NCBI RefSeq assembly: GCF_946478955.1
Contig: NZ_CAMLDL010000001.1
Coordinates: 183,291-247,290 of the forward strand
DNA length: 64,000 bases
Direction of reading: 5' to 3'
DNA from: an uncultured Sphingomonas sp.
GTDB taxonomy: Bacteria; Pseudomonadota; Alphaproteobacteria; Sphingomonadales; Sphingomonadaceae
The notes under the pieces are model-generated. The model was not told where the DNA came from and did not search any database. It saw nothing but the letters and a program-made list of their open reading frames with translations. Made by a program: the position numbers and the translations under genes. Position 1 is the stretch's first letter, and each line of letters begins with the position of its first letter. Positions 54,081 through 63,699 of this stretch are shown here, in pieces.

Positions 54081-55148
54081 ATGTCCCTTCTAAAATCCCG
54101 CAAGGGCAAAATCGCCGCCACAGCTGTTGCCACCGCCGTCGCCGGGCGCGCGCTGATGCATGTCCCGGGCCTTTTGCTCGGCAAGGCCGTGATCAACACG
54201 GCATCAGGTGGCAGAAAGGCGAAACTTCCGAATAAGGATAAGCCCGGCGCGAACGAGGTCATGATTGACCTGGGTAGTCACAGCCTGCCGGTGGTGAAGG
54301 GCGGCCTGTTTGACCGGTTTCGTTCCAATCCGCCGCTGTCGGTGATCCGGGAAGAGCGGCCCGATCTTGACCTCAGCTGGTTCGAAACGCTCCGCAAGCA
54401 GAAGAAGGACGTGGGGTTCGTCACCTATTCCCCCAACTTCTATTACAGCAACAGCAGCATCACCGCGATCTACACCGCCGACATGGCCGTGATCGAGGCG
54501 CTGATTCCGGACAAGGTCAAAGGCCTCGTCAAGCCGATCTCGTACACACCCGGTTACGGGCTGATCGCCATCACCTCCTACGCCTATCACTATTGCGACA
54601 ACGACAGTTACAACGAGCTGTCGATTTCGATCGTGACGACCAAGCCGAATGCGGGCAATTGGGGGCTGCTGTCGCTACTGGGTGAAGTGAGCGACAAGAG
54701 CCTGTGGGGCTATGTCCTGAAATTACCGGTCGACACCGAACTGGCCCGTGTTCGCGGTGTGGTCGGCTATAATCTGCCGAAGTGGCTCATCCCGATCGAC
54801 TATAGCGACGCGGGCGACTCGGTGAGCTTCACCTATTTCGATGAGCAGGGAAATTTTGACTTCTCGATGGTGGGGCGGAAGCTCCCGCTGACGGCGAGCC
54901 CGCCCGAGGTCACACGCTCCAATTTCGTCAACCTGGATCGCGAGGGGCGGCCGACGCTCGGTCATACGGATGTTCGGGCAATTGAACGGGCAACGAGCAC
55001 GGACACGCCGGACATTGAGCTGAATTTGTCTGACGGTCCATTGTCGACCTTCATCAAATCGCTGGGGCTGAAGAAGCTAGTCCGGTATGATTATCAGCCG
55101 GAATTTCAGGCCGCTTTGTACACGCCCGAGCTCGAGAGCGAAAAGTAA
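54081..55148 (+). CDS. Acetoacetate decarboxylase-like protein
   Basis: A 355-aa protein with an N-terminal hydrophobic segment (about 10-35, IAATAVATAVAGRALMHVPG) and an ADC-like domain: EALIPDKVKGLVKPISYTPGYGLIAITSY, then YNELSISIVTTKP, WGYVLKLPVDTELARVRGVVGYNLPKWL and an FDFSMVGRKLPL end region. The position of the acetoacetate decarboxylase Lys is not certain here, so the chemistry may differ. It lies 79 bases after the oxidoreductase, probably in the same operon. Confidence 0.8.
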   Translation: MSLLKSRKGKIAATAVATAVAGRALMHVPGLLLGKAVINTASGGRKAKLPNKDKPGANEVMIDLGSHSLPVVKGGLFDRFRSNPPLSVIREERPDLDLSWFETLRKQKKDVGFVTYSPNFYYSNSSITAIYTADMAVIEALIPDKVKGLVKPISYTPGYGLIAITSYAYHYCDNDSYNELSISIVTTKPNAGNWGLLSLLGEVSDKSLWGYVLKLPVDTELARVRGVVGYNLPKWLIPIDYSDAGDSVSFTYFDEQGNFDFSMVGRKLPLTASPPEVTRSNFVNLDREGRPTLGHTDVRAIERATSTDTPDIELNLSDGPLSTFIKSLGLKKLVRYDYQPEFQAALYTPELESEK

Positions 55149-55238
55149 CACCGCGTACCCCGACCGGCTCGAAGGAACTCCCTTCGAGCCCAGCGCCATG
55201 AGTCTGAATCAAACAATCACAACAGAGGAGAAAATATT

Positions 55239-56075
55239 ATGCCTTACGTCACCACCAAGGACGGGGTCGAAATTTTCTACAAGGACTGGGGCCCCAAGGA
55301 CGCCCAGCCGATCCACTTCCACCATGGCTGGCCGCTGAGCGCGGACGACTGGGACAACCAGATGCTGTTCTTCCTGAACGAAGGCTACCGCGTCGTCGCC
55401 CATGATCGCCGCGGCCATGGTCGGTCGGAACAGGTCAGCGACGGGCACGACATGGACCACTATGCCGCCGATGCATCGGCCGTCGCCGAACATCTCGATT
55501 TGAAGAACGCCATCCATATCGGCCATTCGACCGGTGGCGGGCAGGTCGCACGCTATGTCGCCCAATATGGACAGCCGCAGGGCCGCGTCACCAAGGCGGT
55601 GCTGGTCAGCGCGGTTCCGCCGCTGATGGTCAAGACCGACAACAACCCGGACGGAACCCCGATCGAAGTGTTCGACGGATTCCGCAAGGCGCTCGCCGAT
55701 AACCGCGCGCAGTTCTTCTTCGATGTGCCAGCTGGTCCCTTTTACGGCTACAACCGGCCTGACGCGAAGCCGTCGCAGGGTGTGATCGATAACTGGTGGC
55801 GGCAGGGTATGATGGGCAGCGCCAAGGCCCATTATGAAGGTATCAAGGCCTTTTCGGAAACCGATCAGACCGACGATCTGAAGGCGATCACCGTGCCGAC
55901 TTTGGTGTTGCAGGGCGATGACGATCAGGTGGTGCCGTACAAGGCCGCCGCGCTCATGCAGGATAAGCTGCTGCAAAACAGCACGCTGATCATTTATCCC
56001 GGATTTTCGCACGGCATGCTGACGGTGAACCCGGATGTCATCAACGCCGATATCCTCAAGTTCATCCGAAGCTAG
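55239..56075 (+). CDS. Alpha/beta hydrolase (non-heme chloroperoxidase type)
   Basis: A 278-aa alpha/beta hydrolase. Oxyanion strand HFHHGWPLSADDWDNQM, nucleophile elbow GHSTGGGQVARYV (Ser), acid LVLQGDDDQVVPY (Asp) and catalytic His in GFSHGMLTVNPD form the triad. The overall sequence follows the cofactor-free perhydrolase/chloroperoxidase type, whose natural role is usually ester hydrolysis. GAGGAG precedes the ATG. It continues the stress or detoxification cluster. Confidence 0.92.
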   Translation: MPYVTTKDGVEIFYKDWGPKDAQPIHFHHGWPLSADDWDNQMLFFLNEGYRVVAHDRRGHGRSEQVSDGHDMDHYAADASAVAEHLDLKNAIHIGHSTGGGQVARYVAQYGQPQGRVTKAVLVSAVPPLMVKTDNNPDGTPIEVFDGFRKALADNRAQFFFDVPAGPFYGYNRPDAKPSQGVIDNWWRQGMMGSAKAHYEGIKAFSETDQTDDLKAITVPTLVLQGDDDQVVPYKAAALMQDKLLQNSTLIIYPGFSHGMLTVNPDVINADILKFIRS

Positions 56076-56140
56076 ACACATTGACCGCGGTCGGTGGGCA
56101 TCGCCTGGCGTCGCCCACCGACACGCATCAGGAATTCACG

Positions 56141-57568
56141 ATGACGAAGCTCGAAAAGATTGCGGCCCAAACCGACATGCAAGAAATCTTGCGGGTCCAA
56201 AAGGTCGCGTTCCTTGCTGATGGTCCGCCTTCACTGGCGCAGCGCAAGGCGAACCTAGCGCGGCTGAAGAAAGCGGTCTTCCAGTATCGGGGGCAACTGC
56301 AACAGGCGATCAGCGAGGATTTCGGGCACCGGTCGCACCATGAAACCGACATCATGGAAATCATGGTGGTGGTCGAGGCGATCGACTATCTGTCGGGCAA
56401 TCTTCGCCGCTTCATGCGGACCGAGCGTCGGGACGTCGGGATGTTTTTCCAAGCCGGGTCTGCGCGGGTGGAATATCAGCCCAAGGGCGTTATCGGCGTC
56501 ATGGCGCCCTGGAACTATCCGGTGTCACTGGTGCTCATCCCGCTGGCGACCGCGATCGCGGCCGGAAATCGAGCAATGATAAAGCCGTCCGAACTGACAC
56601 CGCGGACGAGCGACGTTCTCGCGGAAATGCTCCACGGCACTTTTGCACCCGACCAGGTCTGCGTCATTCTTGGCGGACCGGAGGTTGGGGCAGAATTCAG
56701 CGGCCTCGCCTTCGATCATTTGCTGTTCACCGGCAGCACGCCGGTCGGCAAGCTGGTGATGAAGGCAGCAGCTGAGAATCTGGTCCCGGTGACGCTGGAA
56801 CTGGGGGGCAAGAGCCCGGCGATTGTCGCGCCCGGTCAAGTCACCCGCGACCATGTCGCAAGCATCGTATTCGGCAAATTGTCCAACGCGGGGCAGACCT
56901 GCGTGGCGCCGGATTACGCCCTGGTCCACGAGGACGAGTTGGACCGGTTTGTCGATCTGTTTGATCGGGAAACTCGTCGATCCTATCCAGACGGTCCCAC
57001 CGGCAAGGATTATAGCTCGATCATCAACGCGCGGCATTTCGATCGCCTAACCGCCTTGGCAAATGGTGCACGCGATGCGGGGACCAAGGTGCTGGAAGTC
57101 GGGGTCGATCCCGAACGAGTGAGCGAACGCGTTCGAACGATGGCGCCGACCCTGATCATCAATCCGGCGGACGAAAGCGACGTCATGGTCGAAGAGATTT
57201 TCGGCCCCATTCTGCCCGTCCGAACCTACCGCGCGCTCGACGAGGCCATCGCCTTCATCAACGCCCGGCCGAGACCGCTGGCGCTATATTTCTTCGGTCA
57301 ATCGGGTCCCGACATGACGAAGGTGCTGACCCAAACCACTTCGGGCAATGTCGGGATCAACAATACGCTTCTGCACGTCGCGCAGGACGACCTGCCGTTC
57401 GGCGGGGTTGGAGCGAGTGGCATGGGTGCGTACCATGGCATCGAGGGCTTCCGTTCGATGAGCCACGCGAAGGGCATCTTCACGCAACGCCGTTGGAACC
57501 TGCCGAAGCTCCTCCGCCCGCCATTTGGAAAACTTGCCGATCGCGCGATGCGGTTTGTTCTGGGCTGA
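56141..57568 (+). CDS. Coniferyl-aldehyde-dehydrogenase-like aldehyde dehydrogenase
   Basis: A 475-aa NAD(P)-dependent aldehyde dehydrogenase. ATG 56141 follows CAGGA. Features are VIGVMAPWNYPVSLVLIPLA, FTGSTPVGKLVM (NAD site), the general base in LELGGKSPAI, the nucleophile Cys254 in NAGQTCVAPDY and VEEIFGPILPV. The VGINNTLLHVAQDDLPFGGVG-type end (INNTLLHVAQDDLPFGG) marks the coniferyl-aldehyde dehydrogenase subgroup, lacking the longer C-terminus of classical enzymes. It ends the run of four genes downstream of the MerR-type promoter. Confidence 0.92.
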   Translation: MTKLEKIAAQTDMQEILRVQKVAFLADGPPSLAQRKANLARLKKAVFQYRGQLQQAISEDFGHRSHHETDIMEIMVVVEAIDYLSGNLRRFMRTERRDVGMFFQAGSARVEYQPKGVIGVMAPWNYPVSLVLIPLATAIAAGNRAMIKPSELTPRTSDVLAEMLHGTFAPDQVCVILGGPEVGAEFSGLAFDHLLFTGSTPVGKLVMKAAAENLVPVTLELGGKSPAIVAPGQVTRDHVASIVFGKLSNAGQTCVAPDYALVHEDELDRFVDLFDRETRRSYPDGPTGKDYSSIINARHFDRLTALANGARDAGTKVLEVGVDPERVSERVRTMAPTLIINPADESDVMVEEIFGPILPVRTYRALDEAIAFINARPRPLALYFFGQSGPDMTKVLTQTTSGNVGINNTLLHVAQDDLPFGGVGASGMGAYHGIEGFRSMSHAKGIFTQRRWNLPKLLRPPFGKLADRAMRFVLG

Positions 57569-58052
57569 ACAGCTGATCATGCGAAGTATCACGATTTACC
57601 CTTATCAGCCCTCCACCTCACTTTAGGACTGAAAGTGCTGGTTCACGGCAATTCACCCGCAAACAGATAGACCGCTTTCCAACCCTTGCTGTAGCTGAAC
57701 GGACCGTCCGCTTTCGGCCATTAGTGGACATTAGAATGATACTGGAGAAATAGGGAACGATCGCCTAGTTGCAGCTGATCATGCGGCCTCGCACGCGAGC
57801 TTCGCTTAGCGAGGAAGAGCGGAATGTTAGTAAAACTTCGCTCGATGTCAGTTTCCGTAACGCCGGAATTAAAATTGCGTCACCACCGGTAGAGGCGCAG
57901 AGCTTGACCTTTGCGCCCTCGCCCGCTAGGCGCCACGCGCGCAATTGATCCCGCACGTCCGGTGAAGCGGTGGTCGCGTTCAGCATAATGGCTGGACGGT
58001 GCGGTCCGGACTGTTAGTCGGCCTCGGTCGGCATGAAAATTGGAGAAAGAAT
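57569..58052. other. Intergenic region before rpsD (484 bp)
   Basis: No well-supported gene. A sphingomonad-type degenerate stretch with CGTCCGCTTTCGGCCATTAG and GTGGACATT lies at about 57709-57736. A 73-codon frame on the minus strand (57986 to 57765, beginning [15 protein letters not shown]) has no recognised domain or good ribosome binding site and is left uncalled. The last part must carry the rpsD promoter; the GGAGAAAG ribosome binding site of rpsD is at about 58042. Confidence 0.5.
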
Positions 58053-58667
58053 ATGTCGAAGCGTACCAGCGCCAAGTATAAACTCGACCGCCGCATGGGC
58101 GAAAACGTCTTCGGTCGCCCGAAGAGCCCCGTCAATCGCCGCGAATATGGTCCGGGTCAGCATGGCCAGCGCCGCAAAGGCAAGATGTCGGACTTCGGCA
58201 TTCAGCTGCGCGCTAAGCAGAAGCTGAAGGGCTATTACGGCGACGTCACCGAAAAGCAGTTCAAGCGCACCTTCTTCGAAGCATCGAAGATGAAGGGCGA
58301 CGCGAGCCAGAACCTGATCGGCCTGCTCGAGCGTCGTCTCGACATGGTCGTCTATCGCGCCAAGTTCGCGCCGACCATTTGGGCCGCGCGTCAGCTGGTC
58401 AGCCATGGCCACGTTTATGTGAATGGCGTGAAGTGCAACATCGCATCGCGCCGCATCGACGTGAATGACATTATTTCGCTGGGCAACAAGGCCAAGGAAA
58501 TGGCCCTCGTCCTCGAAGCGCAGAGCCTCGCTGAGCGCGACATTCCTGACTATGTCATCCAGGACGGCAACGACAAGGTGACCTTCAGCCGCGTTCCGAC
58601 GCTGGACGAAGTGCCCTACCCGGTCCGCATGGAACCGAACCTGGTCGTCGAATTCTATTCGCGTTAA
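58053..58667 (+). CDS. rpsD: 30S ribosomal protein S4
   Basis: A 204-aa S4 from ATG 58053 with a strong GGAGAAAG site. The N-terminal part has [20 protein letters not shown] and [12 protein letters not shown]; the S4/S5 RNA-binding region has [24 protein letters not shown]; and the end is [19 protein letters not shown]. It initiates small-subunit assembly on 16S rRNA. It stands as a single gene and ends at a bidirectional terminator. Confidence 0.97.
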   Translation: MSKRTSAKYKLDRRMGENVFGRPKSPVNRREYGPGQHGQRRKGKMSDFGIQLRAKQKLKGYYGDVTEKQFKRTFFEASKMKGDASQNLIGLLERRLDMVVYRAKFAPTIWAARQLVSHGHVYVNGVKCNIASRRIDVNDIISLGNKAKEMALVLEAQSLAERDIPDYVIQDGNDKVTFSRVPTLDEVPYPVRMEPNLVVEFYSR

Positions 58668-58695
58668 TCCGCGAAAACTCATCCTGCTCGGGGTG

Positions 58696-58732
58696 AAAAA
58701 GGGGGCGGTTCCATTGGGGCCGCCCCTTTTTC
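58696..58732. terminator. Bidirectional Rho-independent terminator
   Basis: GAAAAAGG GGGCGG on the left pairs with CCGCCCCTTTTTCG on the right around a loop of about 10 bases; the stem is at least 7 bp and A/T runs flank both sides. It can serve rpsD on the plus strand and the M61 peptidase gene on the minus strand. Confidence 0.85.
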
Positions 58733-58746
58733 GTGTCTGGCCTCAA

Positions 58747-60531
58747 TCAGGGTGCAGGATAGGGAACGAGCATCCAGCGTTCAAACAGCGCCTTTTGGGC
58801 CGCGGTCGGTTTGACGAGTGTCGAGATCGTCGGTTTGCCCGCATAGGTCCCACCAAGCGTCACCTTTTTCTCCGCAGTCTCGCCGCGGCGGATGTAGCGG
58901 ACCGTGACCACGTCACCCGGCTTATGCGACGATAATGCCGCGTCGAAGCTTTCCGCGGTCACGCGAGTACCGTCAATGGCCACGATAACATCATCAGCGC
59001 CCAAACCGGCGTTCCAGGCGGGACTGTCGGCAAGCACGTTTGTAAGCCTTACGCCGTTATCATCAAGCTTGCCCCGCCATCCGGCATAAGCTTTTGTCTT
59101 CTGATCTCCGCCGTCATAGCCAAATTGCAGACCCACCGGCCGCAACAGCGTATTGAAGTCGACATCGCTCGGCGATTCGACATAGCGCTGCCACCACGCA
59201 TTCCAGCTCTTGCCGGTCAGCTCTTGCAGGATGGCCAGCACGTCCCGATCGGTGAAGCCCTTAACTTTCGAGTCAAAGCGTTCGTACAGCAGGCGATGAA
59301 CATCCCTGTAGGAAACCTTGCCTCCAGTCTGCTGGAGCAGCGCGATATCAAGCGCCCAGGAGGCAATAGCGCCCTCCGTATAGATGTTCACCCACGCATT
59401 GTTGGCGCGCTCATTGCTGACCTGCGAAATCCATTCGTCGAACGATGCCTGTGACACCGACTGGACCAGGCGGCCCGGCCGGTTCTTATTGTCGTCAATC
59501 GCATCGGCGAGGTTCTGAAAATACTCTTTCGGGCTTAAAATGCCGGCACGAACCAGGAAGGGGTCTGAGAAATATTCAGTGGACCCTTCTTCCAGCCACA
59601 GCAGGTTCGTGTAATTTTCCGCTTGATAGGCATAGGGCACCATGGGCGCCGCGCGATAAGCCTTCACATTCCAGGTATGGATAAACTCATGCGCCGCCGT
59701 CGACAGGAAGCGCAGATACATGTCGCGCGGCTGAAACATGGTACGCGGCATCTGGATAACGGTTGAGTTCATATGCTCGGTCGCGCCGCCGACGCCGTCG
59801 GTCGCGTGGATGATGAACAAGTATCGGTTGAAGGGATAAGTTTTCCAGATCGCCGGGGCCTGGGTCACGATCTTCTTGAAATCCGCCGCCATCCCATCAG
59901 CGTCATAATTACCCTTGCCCCAGATGACGATCTGATAATCTTTGCCGTCTGCGCTGAACGACCGCTCGACCGACTGACCGGTCTCAATGGGGGAATCGAC
60001 AAGCGCGTCCCAATTGGCCGCCGTAAAGCCCTGCGCACCTGTCCGCTCCATGCCGGAATAGCTTTGCCATCCCTGCGGGACCGTCAACGCGACATTGACC
60101 GGCTCCTTGCGATACTTGTCGGCATACATGAAGACAGCTGATGCATCGAGATAGGCGTGGCTATCGTCAATATGGCGGCTCCGAAGGCCGAGTTCATTGC
60201 CATAAATCTGGTAGCTGACACGAACCGGCTGAGCGTCGGACAGCGAAACGCGCCAGGTGGATTTATCGACCTTCTGCCACTTCAGGGGCTTGCCGGACGC
60301 GTCGGACGCATTGAACTGGCTGACGCCGTTGGCGAGGTTAAGGATAACATATTTCCCCGTTCGCCAAGCCGGCATTTTTACATCGAGATATGGGCCGCTG
60401 GTTTCCGGAAAATTGATCGCGACATTGGCGCTATGATGTTCGGGCTTGGTAAGATCGACGGCATAATTGACCTGCGCATTGGCCGCGCTCGCATATAGCG
60501 CGGCCAGCAACGTTCCCATTACAATCTTCAC
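58747..60531 (-). CDS. M61-family metallopeptidase with PDZ domain
   Basis: GTG 60531, with GGGGAGAG six bases upstream, gives a 594-aa secreted protein; ATG 60552 is the alternative. A signal peptide (IVMGTLLAALYASAANAQ) precedes an N-terminal beta domain. The gluzincin catalytic domain has HEFIH (281-285) and the downstream Glu in LWLEEGSTEYFSD. A C-terminal PDZ domain (about 480-575) has VLADSPAWNAGLGADDVIVAIDG. Glycyl-aminopeptidase-type activity is known in the family; the substrate here is unknown. It lies next to an S9 peptidase gene on the same strand. Confidence 0.92.
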   Translation of the reverse strand: MKIVMGTLLAALYASAANAQVNYAVDLTKPEHHSANVAINFPETSGPYLDVKMPAWRTGKYVILNLANGVSQFNASDASGKPLKWQKVDKSTWRVSLSDAQPVRVSYQIYGNELGLRSRHIDDSHAYLDASAVFMYADKYRKEPVNVALTVPQGWQSYSGMERTGAQGFTAANWDALVDSPIETGQSVERSFSADGKDYQIVIWGKGNYDADGMAADFKKIVTQAPAIWKTYPFNRYLFIIHATDGVGGATEHMNSTVIQMPRTMFQPRDMYLRFLSTAAHEFIHTWNVKAYRAAPMVPYAYQAENYTNLLWLEEGSTEYFSDPFLVRAGILSPKEYFQNLADAIDDNKNRPGRLVQSVSQASFDEWISQVSNERANNAWVNIYTEGAIASWALDIALLQQTGGKVSYRDVHRLLYERFDSKVKGFTDRDVLAILQELTGKSWNAWWQRYVESPSDVDFNTLLRPVGLQFGYDGGDQKTKAYAGWRGKLDDNGVRLTNVLADSPAWNAGLGADDVIVAIDGTRVTAESFDAALSSHKPGDVVTVRYIRRGETAEKKVTLGGTYAGKPTISTLVKPTAAQKALFERWMLVPYPAP

Positions 60532-60633
60532 GCTACGCTCTCCCCGGATCATCGTTATCTTCTGACGGGAAGATTAAGCGAGTGGTCCCGTTTGGGCCAC
60601 CCGCTTATCGACGAACGAAGATCACACCATATC

Positions 60634-62613
60634 TCAATGCCCGATCGTACGGTCCAGCAATGTGCCCATCTTCGACAACATCAACGCGCGCGCGTCACTA
60701 TCTTCAAGATAGTGATCGAGGCCCTTGAACTCTACCAGGTCGGATTCTTTTCCCGCCGACTTCAAGGCATCGTTCATTCGCAGCGAATGACGAACCGCAA
60801 CATTCACATCCAGATCGCCGTGGACGAGGAGAACCGGGACGGAAATGTTCGCGGCCTGCTTCAGCGGTGACCCCTCCACGAGATGCGGGCCGTTTCCGAC
60901 AAAATCCGAGACTATGCGAAAATCCGTATAATCCTGGCGGTCCTCTTTCCACATCTGCAAATCTACCACCGGCGCAATCGCCACGACTGATTTGAATTTG
61001 CCGGGGTAGGTCGCCGCAGATTGGAGAGCCGCATACCCGCCGTAGGACCAGCCAACGATGGCAATACGGTTGCGGTCCGCGATGCCCGACGACGCCAAAT
61101 AATCAGCGGCTGCCGCGACATCGCTAATCGACGTGCGCCATTGCTTGAAACCATTTTGGTTGAGCCACGCATCGCCAAATCCTGCGGAGCCGCGATAATT
61201 AGGCTGGATCACCGCATAGCCACGCGCTGCAAGAAACTGCGACAACCAGTCGAAGCCCCATTCGTCGCGCGCACTCGGGCCGCCATGCGGCAACACAACG
61301 GCAGGAAGGTTCTTCGCCTCCTTCCCAGCCGGCAGCGTCAGATATGCGGGAATAGTGGTGCCGTCAGCTGCCTTGTATTGAACCGGCGTCACCTTGGCCA
61401 ACGTTCGGCCCGCCAATGTCGGACGAACAGGCAATATCTCCGCGAGCGATTTCTTGGTCCGGTCAAAGAGGTAATAGCGGCCTGGGTCAGCATCGCTTCC
61501 GGCAAAAAGGATGGTCTTGGTCCCGTCGTCGCTCGTTCCCTGGAACGTCACCAGCGGAAGGTTCGGCAACGCGTTTTCAAGCGATGTTCTCAACGATTGA
61601 TAAGCGGGATCGAAATATACAACATGGCTATATTCATCGACAAATCGATAGCCGATAACCTTCTGGCCATCTCCGCTACGAACGACATCATCAATGTCGA
61701 CCTTTGGATTGCTGGCCACGACCTTTGTTTCCAATGACCCGTCAAGCTTCACCGTGATCAGCGAATAGCGCCCGTCAATTTTTTTGAGCGCGTAGAGAGA
61801 ATCGATGGTGCCATCGATCGCGAGCGGCACGAAATCATCGCTCTGATAATCTGTAAGATCCTCCCAGCTACGGCCGTTAGCCTTACGGTATTGATATTTT
61901 GTCCGGCCGCTTAACTGGGTTTCACCCTTCACCTCATCGAGTGCCAGAAGGCGAACATTGCCGCGGCCATCTGACATGAACCCACCTGCCATCCGCCGAG
62001 GCGGTTCGACCTGCGCTGCCTTAAGCGTGCTTACATTCACTCGCACAACGCCAATGCCGGTTTTTGTTCGGTTGATGTTCGTAGCTGTCGCTTTGAACCC
62101 TTCCGGCAAATAGGTCCGCGTCATCAACACTTCCTGGCCGTTACCAGGAAGCCAATCGATGATCCGCCCGTCATATTGCCGAAGGCCGATGTCAAAAGAT
62201 GATGCTCGCTGCCCCAATTCCTTGACGTCGCTACCATCACTGTTGATCGAAATGGTGCGCGCCGCCGGGATCAGGAATCCGTTTTCGGATATAATTGCGG
62301 TGAACCTGCAGGCGAGACGGGCGTCCGACACGAATTGACACCATTGCAGCGATTCGGGATCCGCCTTTGAACTCAGGATGGGCTTCGTCGTGCCTGCGAC
62401 AAGGTCAGCAATGTAGATGATGGTGCTTCGCCCAGGCCCCGCCCCGGTAAACACCGCTTTGGTGCCAGTGGGCGAAATATCCATATTGGCGACGGATTCG
62501 CGGGCGGCGAACGCCAACGCGTCCTTATCGATTGCACTTTGCTGCGCATTGGCGGCACTGAAAGCCAGCGGTGCGGCCATGGCACTCGCCAGCAATAAAA
62601 CGCTCCGGAACAT
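60634..62613 (-). CDS. S9-family (prolyl oligopeptidase-type) serine peptidase
   Basis: ATG 62613 begins a signal peptide (SVLLLASAMAAPLAFSAANA) and gives 659 aa; the longer frame upstream is not used. An N-terminal beta-propeller-like region (about 35-390) leads into the alpha/beta hydrolase domain with LPHGGPSARDEWGFDW, the nucleophile in IVGWSYGGYAAL, the Asp in VHGDLDVNV and the His in FKGLDHYLED. It probably degrades oligopeptides in the periplasm. Its start diverges from agmatine deiminase by about 110 bp. Confidence 0.93.
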   Translation of the reverse strand: MFRSVLLLASAMAAPLAFSAANAQQSAIDKDALAFAARESVANMDISPTGTKAVFTGAGPGRSTIIYIADLVAGTTKPILSSKADPESLQWCQFVSDARLACRFTAIISENGFLIPAARTISINSDGSDVKELGQRASSFDIGLRQYDGRIIDWLPGNGQEVLMTRTYLPEGFKATATNINRTKTGIGVVRVNVSTLKAAQVEPPRRMAGGFMSDGRGNVRLLALDEVKGETQLSGRTKYQYRKANGRSWEDLTDYQSDDFVPLAIDGTIDSLYALKKIDGRYSLITVKLDGSLETKVVASNPKVDIDDVVRSGDGQKVIGYRFVDEYSHVVYFDPAYQSLRTSLENALPNLPLVTFQGTSDDGTKTILFAGSDADPGRYYLFDRTKKSLAEILPVRPTLAGRTLAKVTPVQYKAADGTTIPAYLTLPAGKEAKNLPAVVLPHGGPSARDEWGFDWLSQFLAARGYAVIQPNYRGSAGFGDAWLNQNGFKQWRTSISDVAAAADYLASSGIADRNRIAIVGWSYGGYAALQSAATYPGKFKSVVAIAPVVDLQMWKEDRQDYTDFRIVSDFVGNGPHLVEGSPLKQAANISVPVLLVHGDLDVNVAVRHSLRMNDALKSAGKESDLVEFKGLDHYLEDSDARALMLSKMGTLLDRTIGH

Positions 62614-62721
62614 TAATCCCCCCGTGTACTCAATCCATTCGGCTGCATGAGAATGAAGGCAAAAGCCATATGTGCAAGGGTAAACTTGGCGGCGGAGCCG
62701 CAGGTTGCTACGGGCCGCCCT

Positions 62722-63699
62722 ATGACGAAACCGCCACTTGCCGAATGGGAACCGCACGAAGCCGTGTGGATCGGCTTCCCAAGCGCCGCCGACCTTTGGG
62801 AAGACGATCTCGCCCCTGCCCAGGCGGAAGTAGCCGCGTTCGCCACTGCCGTTTATGCCGACGGGGCAGGCGAAGCCGTATGGCTGGTCGCGTCTGATGA
62901 GGTTGCGGCCGAGGTGGCGCGCCGCCTTTGCCCCTTTGCCAAGGTAATCGTCGAATCGTTTGGCGACGTCTGGCTGCGCGATACCGGTCCGATCGTCACC
63001 GGCAGCGGTCGCGACCGGCTTGCGCAGGGATTCCGGTTCAATGGCTGGGGCGAGAAATACAGCCTTGAAGGTGACGACAGCATTGGCGAACGGATCGCCG
63101 CCGATGCGGGTCTGCCCTACGCCAAGGCAGACTGGATTCTGGAAGGGGGCGCCATCGACGGAGACGGCGCCGGCGTGTTCGTCACAACCGAACAGTGCCT
63201 GCTCAACCCCAATCGCAACCCCGGCTTCGACAAGGAAGAGATTGAGGCCCGGCTAAAGCGCGACCTTGGCGCGTCGCGAGTTGTATGGCTCGGCGATGGT
63301 TTGGAAAATGATCATACCGACGGCCATGTTGACAATCTCGCGCGCTTTGTCTCGCCGGGCCGCGTTGCGATCCCGGAAGCGGGACCGGATGACCCCAATA
63401 TGGAAGTTTATGCCGACGCCGCCGAAACCCTGCTCGATGCCGATCTCGACGTCATCGCAATTCCGTCCCCCGGCCTTCTGAAAGATGAGGAGGGTGAGGT
63501 GATTCCAGCGAGCTATATGAATTTCTATATTGGTAACGTGACCGTCGTCGTGCCGCTGTATGGAGCACCAAATGATGAGGCGGCGGTCGCCGCAATTCAG
63601 GAAATCTTCCCCGACCGCCGGGTGGTTGGTTTACGGGCCGATCATGTGTTGACCGGCGGCGGAAGCTTCCACTGCATCAGCCAGCAGGTGCCGAAATGA
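62722..63699 (+). CDS. aguA: Agmatine deiminase
   Basis: A 325-aa guanidino-group hydrolase of the PPAD family converting agmatine to N-carbamoylputrescine. ATG 62722 opens the family start (MTKPPLAEWEPHEAVWIGFPS). Active-site signatures are GDVWLRDTGPIV, the ILEGGAIDGDG loop, DHTDGHVDNLARFV and the nucleophile Cys318 in GGGSFHCISQQ. It overlaps the next gene by four bases (ATGA); together they form the two-step agmatine route to putrescine. Confidence 0.95.
   Translation: MTKPPLAEWEPHEAVWIGFPSAADLWEDDLAPAQAEVAAFATAVYADGAGEAVWLVASDEVAAEVARRLCPFAKVIVESFGDVWLRDTGPIVTGSGRDRLAQGFRFNGWGEKYSLEGDDSIGERIAADAGLPYAKADWILEGGAIDGDGAGVFVTTEQCLLNPNRNPGFDKEEIEARLKRDLGASRVVWLGDGLENDHTDGHVDNLARFVSPGRVAIPEAGPDDPNMEVYADAAETLLDADLDVIAIPSPGLLKDEEGEVIPASYMNFYIGNVTVVVPLYGAPNDEAAVAAIQEIFPDRRVVGLRADHVLTGGGSFHCISQQVPK

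Noticed and set aside
57765..57986. 73-codon minus-strand frame before rpsD
   Set aside because: It has an ATG but no good ribosome binding site, no recognised domain and no neighbour in an operon; a small real gene cannot be excluded.
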